This document shows positions 1 through 11,200 of a stretch of 64,000 nt of DNA, one piece after another; position 1 is the stretch's first letter, and each line of letters opens with the position of its first letter. Source of the stretch: Citrus sinensis (Eukaryota > Streptophyta > Magnoliopsida > Sapindales > Rutaceae); contig NC_068557.1 in NCBI RefSeq assembly GCF_022201045.2, positions 24,529,501-24,593,500 on the forward strand, read 5' to 3'. The notes under the pieces were generated by a model that did not search any database, was not told where the DNA came from, and was given only the letters and a program-made list of their open reading frames with translations. The position numbers and the translations under genes were made by a program.

Positions 1-355
1 TATTTCACATAATATTATCCACCTCCCAAGCAACAGCCGAACATCTACACACACCACCAAAACACTCCTCATTTCACCTCTCCCACATTATCCAACTATC
101 ACTCAACCTCTATTTTATCTATCTCACATTCATCAAACTAATATATTTATCCAAGTATTGAAGATAAAATCAAGCAACAAACTAAAAAAAAAAAAAGAAG
201 TTAAGCTTAATATTTCTTCAATATATATCTTTTATTTTTTGATTGAGTTTCATACAAAAGATTAGTTGCTCATTTTATTACAATGTGGGTACATTAAACG
301 GTTAATATGAGGTCATAGATTTTAAAACATGTTGAAGATGAAACCCAGAATCCAA

Positions 356-399
356 GTGACAAGTACCTATTGTCCTGGTGACAAGTACCTATTGTCCTG
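356..399. repeat. 22-bp tandem repeat, two copies
   Basis: Two adjacent identical 22-bp units begin gtgacaagtacc. Related gtgac/gtcgcc words recur on to about 520 and again at 1260-1620, so this is probably part of the terminal or subterminal repeats of the decayed MULE beside it. Confidence 0.8.
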
Positions 400-614
400 G
401 CGACAAAACTGTCGCCCAGGCGACAAGTATGTGTCACCTGAATTTTGGTATTCGTCACCCGGGTGACAAAATACGTTGCCTAATATATAATACTGTCACT
501 TGGGTGATAGTGCTGTCACCCGAATTTGTTGATAATTACTTATTTATTTAATATAGTAATGTTATTGTTTGCAGTGTTTTTAATAAAGTAATATTATTAT
601 TTTGCATCAGGTTA

Positions 615-1052
615 ATGGAGTCGATAGTTCTTAAGATGTATTTTGATGAAGCGTGGGAGATTTTGGAGGATGGTCGTATAGAGTATGAGAATGGAAAAGT
701 TACTGCATTTTGTTTCCAAAAAGATGCAACATTTGAACAATTTATTGTAAAGTTATATGGAATTCTGAAGAAAAGTCTAGATGAATATTCCCTCACAGTA
801 AAGATAAATGTGAAATCAACTCATACGATGTAACATATTGATTCACTGCCTATAGACATAGTGGACGATGAAATAGTGAGAGTGATTATGCATACGAAAG
901 AATGTGGTATTAATGAGGGTTTTGTTGACACAAGAAACAAGACATGCAGTTGTAGTGTATTTCAAGTAGACCAATTTGGTTGTGGTCGGTGCAGGGAGCG
1001 TGACCATAACCAGGAGACGTCTAAGAATCCACTTCCAGCAAATCTGCATTAA
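615..1052 (+). pseudogene. MULE (MuDR-type) transposase remnant, core deleted
   Basis: One reading frame runs from 615 to 1052 with a single in-frame stop (taa, 831-833). The first part resembles the N-terminal MuDR domain: it has the YENGK stretch, then FEQFIVKLYGIL and DEYSLTVK. After the stop comes PIDIVDDEIVRV, also typical of that domain. The frame then passes straight into a SWIM-like zinc finger (CSCSVFQVDQFGCGRC), which normally lies at the far C-terminus. The catalytic DDE core of several hundred residues is therefore missing, and the SWIM histidine is not where CxH would need it. I infer an inactive, internally deleted Mutator-like element. No terminal inverted repeats or 9-bp target duplications were defined. 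Confidence 0.7.
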
Positions 1053-1324
1053 TCGTGTCTTAGTGTGTTCGAAGATATATTTAATTTTGTAAATTATATT
1101 ATGTAATTTGGAATGACTTTATCATGTAAGACTTATGGGAGGATCTTATTTTGATAAATGTTGTATTATCTAAATTTGGAATGACTTTATCATATTGATT
1201 AATTATGGTGTCATATTATTGATTACAATCAAGCAATTGACAACACTTGGAAAAACAAGGCAACAGGCTGTGTCGCTCGGGCGACAGCTCATTTCGCACG
1301 CGTCAAATAGCTGACAGACATTGT

Positions 1325-1625
1325 GGCGACATGTTCGTCACCCAAGCAATGCTACTTGTTGCCCGATTTTACCGAGAATTGTTTTTTTTTCTTGGTTTTG
1401 TCAAGCATTATGCAACTCTCTGGAAAATCGGGCGACAACTTATGTCACATATGTAAAGTTGTCAACGTATAGTGTGGTGACATGTGCGTCTCCCGCGCGA
1501 CATAGTCTTGGTGCCTGATTTTCTAGAGAGTGGTCCATTACTTGGTTTAGTCAAGCATTATACAGGTCTCCAGAAAATTGGGCGACATACTATGTCACCA
1601 AAGTGACAGGCTAAATTTTAGGCAA
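1325..1625. repeat. Two diverged tandem copies, period about 150 bp
   Basis: The motif tcaagcatta occurs at 1401 and again at 1551. The surrounding sequence (cgggcgacaac/ttgggcgacata, gcccgatttt/gcctgatttt) repeats with the same 150-bp spacing. The units are richer in G and C than the DNA around them and share gcgac/gtcac words with 356-520. They are probably repeats belonging to the MULE remnant. Confidence 0.65.
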
Positions 1626-1629
1626 CACG

Positions 1630-3606
1630 GGCAACTATCCACATTCTTGATTGGCCGGCACACCAACCTTCTTTTTAACCTCAAAATAATTTTAAGTTTA
1701 GATAAATAATTTCTTAGAAGCATTTAAACAAACACTTGAAGTGCCATTTATTAGATATCTTAATCTTAAAAAAAACTCTCATATTTTCATACCTAATACA
1801 CATTCTAATGATTAACTATGATCAATGATGAACCAACAAGTCAATTTAAACAAAAATTTATTCTAAATTCATGAAAAAAAAAATCAAGAAAGTGCCTAAG
1901 TCACCAAAACCGTAAGTGAAGGAATTTGTTGGAATTAAACTAACTCACACACGCCACTAGAAGTGAAGGAAATTACCGCTGGAAGTGAAGGAACTTTGTG
2001 TGGGTGTAGTTCGGGCGATAGGAGATTTTTTTTTTTTTTAATTTAGGAGTAATTTAGTTTGAGAGCTTTGTAAATGATTGCTATTGTAAAAAAAAACTGA
2101 AATAAGGTCTTTTTTAATATTAAAAATTGAAAAGTGGTCAAATAGGTAAATTTCCATTCTTTTTCCCCCTTTCAATCTGTCCCGTCCAAATTCTTTTCTT
2201 GGATCCTATCTCTAAAGCCTAAAAGCTCATCTTATTTATAGCACCCTTGTGTGAATTTGAAAAAGAAAAGGAAAAATAAGAAAGGTATCAAAAGGGAACT
2301 TTAAGGGTCAAATTTAGAAGGCAACTTGCCAACTTATCTAATACCATGCATGGGATTGATGAGATTGGTTACATTGGCCCCAATCACTACGGAAATCAGA
2401 CCACACTGGTGGCTACAATAGAATGATTGTTTCTCAAATAGAGCTAGTTTTGGAATCAATCAAGCCAATTTCTTTTCGGTCCACATTGCAAATTGCTTGT
2501 AAGAACATGTTGCTACTTGCCTACTTACATCAACTATAATGGTAGGAGATTGCCTTTTGAATTATGAATGATAGGCCTTATTTCGATCCCTTGATGAGTT
2601 GTAGAAGCACGTTTCCAAATCAATATTCCATCATCTCAATGCCAACTTAATTGACACTACATGTACATGTTGAGGCAAGTAGAGCATTCAAGGTGAACCT
2701 TGGACAGCTGATCATAATCTTACTTCAGCCAATCAATCCACACATTTTTCATGACTCACCGAATGAAAATTTGCTGACATATTGCAAGATTGCATGCATC
2801 GATCATTCAGCAAATTAATAAATAAGCAAATTTTAAAGAATAATTTTTTTTCAGAATTTAATTTAGACCTTTGGGCAAATTTGGTTTACTTGAAATTCCT
2901 TTTTTGACCTTTTTTTTGGAAAGAATTCACAATCTCGGTTACATTTATGATATTTATTATATGAGCCAACAGAAAGAAAGAGCAGCCATTATATTGTGGC
3001 ACGTGGAAACAATGTGTCGTGCGTAAGCAATTTGTTCCCAAAGAATTAATTGTATGAATTGCTTCACCAACCCTTCATTGCTGTTGAAAACCGACTGTCA
3101 GCTCTTATTTTAATTTATGCGGGCAGAAAGTAGATCATTCAAGAGCAATCATCATCAAAATCATATCCGTTTGAGAGAAGTGCACCAATATCTTATCTCT
3201 CCTCAAGAGAAGAGAAATAAAAAGGACAAGGGATGTTATTTAAAAAATAAATAAACAACAAAAATACGCCAGTTCTGGCCGTAAAATCACATGCCGAATG
3301 GCCAATTTTGCTACAGTCTCATTTGTGATTTATGTGCTGCTTCAATAAAAATTCATCAATTACCCAACCTGTGACTTTGAGCCAGGCAAAAAAGCAAGTG
3401 GGGCTAAATTAAAACACACTTTACACACACACACACACACACACTGTAAGGTCCAATAATAAAAACCAAGAGAGAAAGTGAGAGGAGGGAAAAAAAAAAA
3501 CATCACTCGCCCTATAGCTATCTTTGTATTGTTGTTGTTTAGAAGACAAGTACTTATTTGTTTCGTTGCGGTCTAAAAATTTATTTATAGAAGAAGCTAG
3601 GTAGCC
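1630..3606. other. Intergenic region upstream of the sulfate transporter
   Basis: No supportable coding sequence. The distal part is AT-rich with poly-T/poly-A tracts. The last few hundred bases should contain the promoter and 5' leader of the downstream gene, including a (CA)n run at 3423-3443. No individual regulatory site stands out enough to call. Confidence 0.5.
3423..3443. repeat. (CA)n microsatellite
   Basis: About ten CA units lie roughly 165 bp before the sulfate transporter ATG, probably in its promoter or 5' leader. A likely length-polymorphic marker. Confidence 0.85.
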
Positions 3607-6600
3607 ATGGAGCCAAATTCTAGCAGCAACGACAACAATAAGATGCAGCTGCAGCATCATAGCAGCTGCTTAGAGATAGCAGCAATGGAGGTGCACAGAG
3701 TCGTGCCACCACCGCATAAAAGCACAATAGAGAAGCTGAAAAGAAGGCTCAAAGAAACCTTCTTCCCCGATGACCCTTTGCGCCAATTCAAAGGGCAGCC
3801 ATTAGGGAAGAAATGGATCCTTGCTGCCCAGTACATATTCCCTATCCTTGAATGGGGCCCTAATTACAGCTTCAAGCTCTTCAAATCTGATATCATATCT
3901 GGCCTCACCATTGCCAGCTTGGCCATTCCTCAGGGTATCAGTTATGCCAAGCTTGCCAATCTTCCTCCAATAGTTGGTCTCTGTGAGTATTTTTCTATCT
4001 TTTGTGTTCGTTAAAACAAACCTGTTGAGGCATACAGATTTTTGATATGCAAACACACACACACATATATATACAGATTCAAGCTTTGTGCCTCCTCTTG
4101 TGTATACTGTGCTTGGAAGCTCAAGGGATCTTGCAGTTGGGCCAGTTTCAATTGCTTCTCTTATTATGGGATCAATGCTTAGACAAGAAGTATCTCCCAC
4201 TCAGAATCCTGTTCTGTTTCTTCAACTAGCTTTTACAGCTACTTTTTTCGGTGGTCTTGTCCAAGCTTCACTAGGATTATTAAGGTGACCCAACTTTTTT
4301 CAGTTTTTGTTTTCTTTTTGACAGTATTCATTCAAATATTAACAATCATTTGGGTGTTGTTGATGCAGGCTCGGATTTATCATTGATTTTCTATCGAAGG
4401 CAACTCTCATCGGGTTCATGGCAGGGGCTGCCATTATAGTCTCTCTTCAACAACTCAAAAGCCTTCTTGGAATCACTCATTTCACAAACCAAATGGGTTT
4501 GGTTCCTGTTATGAGCTCTGTTTTCCACAACACGAAAGAGGTACAATTAATTCATTAATAATAACATCAATGCATAATATTTAAGATTCTTAATTAATTG
4601 TTGCATGTGAAATATGAAATGAACTTTGTGTTGTTGTTAATCACACTTTTGTTTTGTTTTCAATCCTTTATTTATTTATTTATTTATTTTCATTTTCATT
4701 TTCTTGCAGTGGTCATGGCAAACAATTCTCATGGGGTTCTGTTTCCTTGTGTTTCTTCTGCTGACAAGACATGTTGTACGTCACTCCTCATCTCTCACTC
4801 TCACTCTCTTTGATTCTGCAAAATAAGATGCCTTTACGTTGATAAATAAAGAGGTTTAAGATTCGAAGAGGTGTTCACATGAGTGATCGGACTACCATAG
4901 TCTAAATAATTAAAAAAAAATAAAAATAAATTATGAATCTTCGCCAACTTGAATTGAGAGCTTAGCAAAGCATTAGCGCTCTAACAATAACACTAATTTG
5001 CTACGATCTCAGCTCTAAGTCCACATATTATAAAAGATAAAAACATTCTCACCAAAACTAAAAATTAAAATCGTAAATAAATATATATTTAACATATGTT
5101 TTTGAATCGATGAGGACAATACTGTCTATTTCTTTATATTATATATATGTTTATTGTTGACAAGTACAATCGGCTGTGTTCTTCCAAGTTTTTAACACCT
5201 AGCTTTACCGTTGATAAACACCAATGAGAAGATCTGTTGCCACTGGCGAAGCCAATATAGGACCAATTGGGGTAAGAGCCCTGGTTAGCTTTGAAAAAAT
5301 TAAAAGAATAATTTTAAATCAGTTCATAGTGGTCTTATAGATAATTTTAAAGAATATCAAATTTAATCCTTGTTAAATTTTTTTAAAAAAATTTATTAGT
5401 TATTTTAATTCTATAAACTTGAATTAGCCACACCCAAATGAAGACAAAAGAAATTTAACAAAATAATAGAATAAATAAATAAAAAACATAAAACAAAATA
5501 TAAAATAGTTTTCCTATTTTTTCCCTCATGTTCTTCTCCTTTTTCTTAGTTGTATGCATGCAAATATTGTATATTATTATATTTACAATGAAACCATCAT
5601 TAAAATACAAAACCGCATAGAGATAACAGCAATAATTGAAAATTTATCGATAAATAATAATATAATATAATTGTAGTGTCATATATTATATTTTTAAATA
5701 TTTTGAAATTGTGTTGTATTTTTTTAAATATATATATAAAAGTTATAGGTAGACGTGAGAAACTCTACCCACTAAATTATCATCCAGACTATGCAAAATA
5801 CTTTTACTGTCAGTTAAAGCTGCGCTCATGCCCTGAATTATAAGTTGAATGTGCCCTGAATTGAAACAATTTTTTAACTATGTCCCTGTTTGTTGCCAAA
5901 TTGTTGGCTAAGGTCTGCATGTTTAACACGTGTCTTTTTTTTTTTTTGGGTTAAAAATATTTGGGGATGACACGAGCATAAGCGAGTGGAAGCATTTTTA
6001 TAAGATTAATTCGATAACTTTTTTCAAGCGTCAAAAATGAAGCTTGAAAAAGTTTTAGACCAAACTATGGAGTCGCCGTATGCCAGTTGACACAACTCAA
6101 GAAGACCTACGGTCAGTGCACCAACTTACCATTTTACCCTTGTCTGCTCTTACAATTATTTCTGAGGAGTACCAAATTTTATTAAACCAGGCTTCTTCTG
6201 CTGCCCGTATATTGTAATTGGAACCTAATCAGCACTTCAGGTTTTTAAAATAAATAGTCACAGTCACAGATACAATCATGTCCAAAATTTATCAAAGCCA
6301 AATTAGCATTAAATATGGCCATGTAGATGAGAAGTAAATGACTGGCTTTTTATGTTTCTGCTGGTCAAGCTCAAGTGGCACTGACAGTCAACAGCAAATT
6401 GAATAAATCTATGTTGAATGGTGCAGGGCACGAAAAGACCGAAGCTGTTCTGGGTCTCAGCTGGAGCACCTCTTGTTTCAGTCATCCTTTCCACTCTTCT
6501 GGTTTTTGCATTCAAGGCTCAACATCATGGAATCAGCGTCGTAAGTTGCTTGCTTGGTCCCATTTATCCAATAAAATTAAAATAAAACTAAAAACTGCAT

Positions 6601-8333
6601 TACACATTAATTGCTTGTTGTTTATAGGATTAAATGTTCATCATGCTATATTTTCTGTGACAGATTGGAAAACTGCAAGAAGGGTTAAATCCTCCTTCGT
6701 GGAACATGCTGAAATTTCATGGAAGCCACCTGGGACTAGTAATGAAAACAGGACTCATCACTGGCATTATTTCCCTCACTGTAAGTATCGATTTTCTAAT
6801 CTATATGATATTATTACATACAGTATCTTGATAATTTTGATTCTTACAAATTTGTGTTGATTCAAACTTTGTACAAAACAGGAAGGAATTGCAGTAGGAA
6901 GGACTTTTGCTGCTCTTAAGAACTACCAAGTTGATGGTAACAAAGAAATGATTGCTATTGGAGTAATGAACATTGTTGGCTCCTCAACTTCATGCTATAT
7001 TACAACAGGTGCCATATCTACTTCATATGCTTTTCTGAGAAGCGGCAATAACAGTAGGAGATAACACAAATAAATATTCATTTGGAGGTGCTTTGAATTT
7101 CAGGTGCTTTCTCCCGCTCTGCTGTCAATCACAATGCTGGAGCAAAAACCGCTGTGTCTAATGTGGTAATGTCGGTTACTGTCATGGTGACTCTCCTCTT
7201 CCTCATGCCTCTGTTCCAGTACACACCAAATGTTGTACTGGGTGCAATCATTGTGACAGCAGTCGTTGGCCTGATTGATGTTCCTGCTGCTCACCAAATT
7301 TGGAAGATTGACAAATTCGACTTTCTTGTTATGCTCTGCGCATTCCTGGGTGTCGTTTTCATCTCTGTACAAGAGGGCCTTGCAATTGCCGTAAGTTCAA
7401 AGTTTCCTTCTACCGCTAGCCAATATTCCAATCAAAATATAATCGAGTAATCGGAAAATATTTATCGACTCGAACACTTACATGTAACATGTTATTATAT
7501 ATATATGGTGGTGATTATCAGGTTGGCATCTCGATTTTCAAGATCCTCCTGCAAATTACTAGGCCGAAAACTGTGATGTTGGGGAACATGCCGGGATCAG
7601 ACATTTATCGGGATCTTCACCATTACAATGAAGCAATAAGGATCCCCGGTTTCCTCATTCTAAGCATTGAAGCTCCAATCAACTTTGCTAACACCACATA
7701 TCTCAATGAAAGGTTGCTTCTCGTTTGAGAAACCTTTTATTAACAAAATGCACAGGTTATACAATGACTTTGGCCCAATATTTTCTCTGTTTATTCATGC
7801 TTGGCTTTTGTTTTATATGCAGGATTTTAAGGTGGATAGAAGAATACGAAGCTGAAGAAAATTTGAATAAACAATCAAGCCTTAGATTTGTAATTCTAGA
7901 AATGTCCGGTATGTTTATCTTCTTTATTACTTCACCAGCAAGCTATCGACACTAGTTATTTCCATGTAAGCTTTAGATCTTTACAAAAGTGCTTTTCATC
8001 CATGCTTCTCAGCTGTAAGTGCCATTGACACGAGCGGAACATCTTTCTTCAAGGATTTAAGGAAAGCAATGGAGAAAAAGGGTGTTGAGGCAAGTTTACA
8101 TAAACCTTTGTTCCCTTATAAATTTTCAACATTTTGTCGTTTGGAACTTATTTTTCTAATTTGGGGTTAAACAGCTTGTGTTGGTGAATCCTCTGGCTGA
8201 AGTGTTGGAAAAATTGCAAAGATCAGATGATAGTGGAGATTTCAAAAGACCAGATAGCCTTTACTTGACTGTTGGAGAAGCTGTGGCTTCACTTTCATCC
8301 ACAATAAAAGCACCATCAGCAAACTATGTATGA
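3607..8333 (+). CDS. SULTR3;3: Sulfate transporter, group 3 (SULTR3;3-like)
   Basis: A proton-coupled sulfate/anion transporter of the SLC26/SulP family; plant group 3 members include plastid-envelope transporters. Twelve exons: 3607-3982, 4077-4284, 4369-4540, 4710-4775, 6427-6540, 6664-6780, 6882-7008, 7104-7390, 7522-7712, 7823-7908, 8013-8089, 8175-8333 (659 aa). Motifs include [19 protein letters not shown] and [10 protein letters not shown] in the membrane part and a C-terminal STAS domain from about residue 525. The sequence from a second Met at 3685 ([14 protein letters not shown]) matches the usual SULTR3;3 start, so the true protein may be 633 aa; the 26-residue leader is Ser/Asn/His-rich. 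Intron 4 is 1.65 kb, intron 11 starts with GC. Assigned to SULTR3;3 from remembered family sequence. Confidence 0.93.
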
Positions 8334-8657
8334 AACAAACATATGTAGGCCAATAACTATTACTACAATTCCCTCTGCTTTGTTTTGTTTACAATGAAAA
8401 AAAAAAGTTAAAATTATTGCAAAATGCAACAGGTCAAACATTTACAAGTTTGTTCGTAAAGAAACTCAAGTTTAATTACATGCCACCACGGTTCTGTTGT
8501 ATGAGAAACCTAGCTGTTTATCAGTAAAAACCAAGCTGTTTGATTTATTTTGCAAATGTCGAGAAAAGATAATTCATATGATCAGAGCCAAACAAATGTA
8601 GAAAAAGAAAACATCGATTATAATGATAAATATAATCACCCATGCATCATTATCTTA

Positions 8658-9348
8658 GGTGATGTTTGGTTGAGAAGAGAGAATGGAGGAGAGCAAAGTA
8701 ATTTAAATTTTATTTTTTATTTCTATTATTTGATTGCACAAAATATATAAAAATTTAATATTCATTATAATATAGAATTTGAATTCCACATCAAGGAGTG
8801 AAGAATTCAAATTCCTCTTATGTTGTAAATCAAATCTTTCAAAATTACCCTTCAATATTTTAACTTGTTTAATGTCATTAATAATTTTATTTTATCAATT
8901 TAATATTATAAATAATTTTATATTAATTAAATTTAACGAATGATTTAATAAATTTAATTAAATAAATAAACTTATTTATTTAATATAAAAATATAGAAAT
9001 ATAAATTAACCATCGCCGTTGACCGCTTTTTATTTAGATTAAATTGTATTAAATAGTTTAGTATATTAAATTATTTTATATTAAATATAAATCATGAATT
9101 GTTTTAAGAGTTTTTGACATTAAAAAAATTTGGTATTGATATTAAATTATATTTCATTACTAATATAGGTGATTTAATATTTAAGACAAATGATAAATTT
9201 GTTCAAAGAAAAAAATTGTAATTCTTTTTCCTATTAAAATTTATGTCAATGAAATTTAATTTCACTATCATCCTCTACTCTTTTCTTCTCCCTTCCCCTT
9301 CATTCCACTATTTTTCTCTCATTTCCTTTCTTCAAACCAAACATGACC
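8658..9348. mobile_element. PIF/Harbinger-type MITE (Tourist-like)
   Basis: The left end reads ggtgatgtttggttgag; the right end is its imperfect inverse (tcaaaccaaacatgacc). A 3-bp direct repeat TTA flanks both sides (8655-8657 and 9349-9351). GG..TGTTTGG termini with a TTA duplication are the usual Harbinger/Tourist signature. The 691-bp interior is AT-rich and non-coding. It lies 325 bp after the sulfate transporter stop. Confidence 0.8.
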
Positions 9349-9351
9349 TTA

Positions 9352-9875
9352 GATTGTGGAATAATCTTGAGAATGCCTTCGAACACAACCCTAACAACAG
9401 ATCTCGTGAAACAGAGAGTCCAGGGTAGTTTGTGATGAGCTAGTTAGCCAAACAAATAGAGAAGACAACAGAATTCTATGTAGACAAATTCCGCAAAACC
9501 GAGGCATGGTAAAACGGTACGGACGCAGTGAGAGACAACAATTTGGCGAATCGTTTTATTTAAAACTGTATTTTTTTTTCATAAATGATTAAGTTAAAAA
9601 TTAATACAGCTCTATCTTTTAAAAATTAATACAGCTATATCTTTCTTATGTTGAAGTAAATTTTAGTTATTTTGTTCAAATATTTAACATATGTAAACGT
9701 AATTATGTGAAAATTTTTCGTGGGTGATGTAAAATGCAATTGCATACTCATTTGAGTAACACTATTTGGTGTTAACATGTTTTTATCATTCGAATAGTAC
9801 ACACCCAATAGGTTCTGTAACATATATAGATAAGATTTATTTGATCATGGTTTTTAAAATTTAACCTAACTTTAT
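9352..9875. other. AT-rich intergenic stretch, nothing recognised
   Basis: No open frame with family resemblance and no clear repeat structure, apart from a short near-duplication (ttaaaaattaatacagct) at about 9595-9640. Confidence 0.5.
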
Positions 9876-9879
9876 CAGG

Positions 9880-10022
9880 CCATTTGGACTGTAGCCCAGT
9901 AGTAAATCACTACTCTTTAAATTAAACAGTATTATAAGGATAATGGTTCGAGTCTCTATATGCTCAAACTCTCTCAATTAAAAAAAAATGTGTGGAGTTA
10001 ATTTGTAAGTCTTTTTTTTTTT
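9880..10022 (+). mobile_element. SINE-like, tRNA-derived head
   Basis: A pol III A-box-like block (tagcccagtagt, 9892-9903) is followed about 50 bases later by a B-box-like ggttcgagtct (9945-9955), and an A-rich then T-rich stretch comes after (T-run near 10009-10022). The A-B spacing is a little longer than in a real tRNA and no cloverleaf forms, which fits a degenerate tRNA-derived SINE. The 3' limit is uncertain. Confidence 0.45.
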
Positions 10023-10449
10023 TACGAAATGTGAGTGAAGTAGAAATATTTCTCGCCTGTGAGGGTCATATGTCTTGGCATATACCTCATAGAACTCTAA
10101 TTCAGTATTTAAAAAAAAAACACATGTATGGGCATATACTTCATAAAGTTATATATTTGGACATGTATTTTATAAAATTAATGTAATGATATAATTTTCA
10201 GCTATATATTTAATTATAAGAGAGTCTCTAAGTTACATTTCATATAACATATACAACTCATCTCAACCACATAAATTACAGATCCCATAATTTTATGTGA
10301 TTCAGATAAATTGTGTAAGTTACATTCAATGTAACTTAGCACTTGCCTATAAATATAAGTCTCTAGACTCTAATTTACTATTTTACAGTCCTTTAGGGAC
10401 CCCTACGTTATTTTAATTAACCCCATTTTAACTAGTATGCTTTTATTAA

Positions 10450-11133
10450 GGGAATATTATTATTTTTCCACCAAAGGTATTCTGACACATCATGTCAGTA
10501 CCACGGTTTGGTAAAACTATCAATTTACCACAAAACGTTTAAATTGTTAGTATTTTTCCCACTATTCCGTTAAAACTCAGTTAATATGTAACGAAAAATT
10601 TATAAAATGTCAAATTTACCCCTGGAGCGTAAAAGACCATGTAATTAACCTTTTATGAATTTTGTAATTAAATTTTCATTTGATATTCTTCCTTCTTAAA
10701 GGGTAAAAATAACCTTTTATGAATTTTGTAAAATTGACCGTGTGGTGTTAGGTACTTCATAAATTGATTTAATTTATTTAATTTTTAAAGGATAAATTTA
10801 TTTATTTAATTTTTTTGTAAAATTATTATCATCATATCAAAAATTAATATTTTAATCTTAAATCACATAAAACTCAACTTGTTGGTGAGATAAAGCAAAA
10901 GTTAAATTTTATAAGCTCAAGATTAATTACATGGTATTTTATACTCTAGGGTGAAATTGACTTTTTATAAATTTTTCATTATATATTAACCGAGTTTTAA
11001 TGAAATGGTAGAAAAATATTAATAGTTTAAATATTTAATAATAAATTAATAATTTTTTTAAATTATAGTACTGACATAACGGGTCAAAATACGATTCGGG
11101 CAAAAAACATAGGTGGAAAAATGATAATATCCT
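10450..11133. mobile_element. Foldback MITE with inverted arms of about 220 bp
   Basis: The left arm (about 10450-10672) and the reverse complement of the right arm (about 10920-11133) align along nearly their whole length. Shared blocks include tatta(t/c)atttttccacc at the tip, tgtcagtac, taaaactc(a/g)gttaatat, gaaaaatttataaaa and accatgtaattaa. The middle is AT-rich spacer. No target duplication could be fixed. The element ends 67 bp before the STL2P-like start codon, so it must lie in that gene's promoter or 5' leader. Confidence 0.75.
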
Positions 11134-11200
11134 TTCTTAAGTTATAGAAATAACTGAAGGAAGGTAGCGTCGAGGAGAGAGAAGGAAGCTGGGGAACTCA

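Noticed and set aside
6375-6860. A 161-codon plus-strand frame within the sulfate transporter
   Set aside because: It is a different frame across exons 5 and 6 and the intron between; the exon frame encodes the conserved transporter sequence.
9892-9955. A tRNA gene on the plus strand
   Set aside because: A- and B-box-like words are present, but no acceptor stem or anticodon arm can be paired and the spacing is too long; a SINE is more likely.
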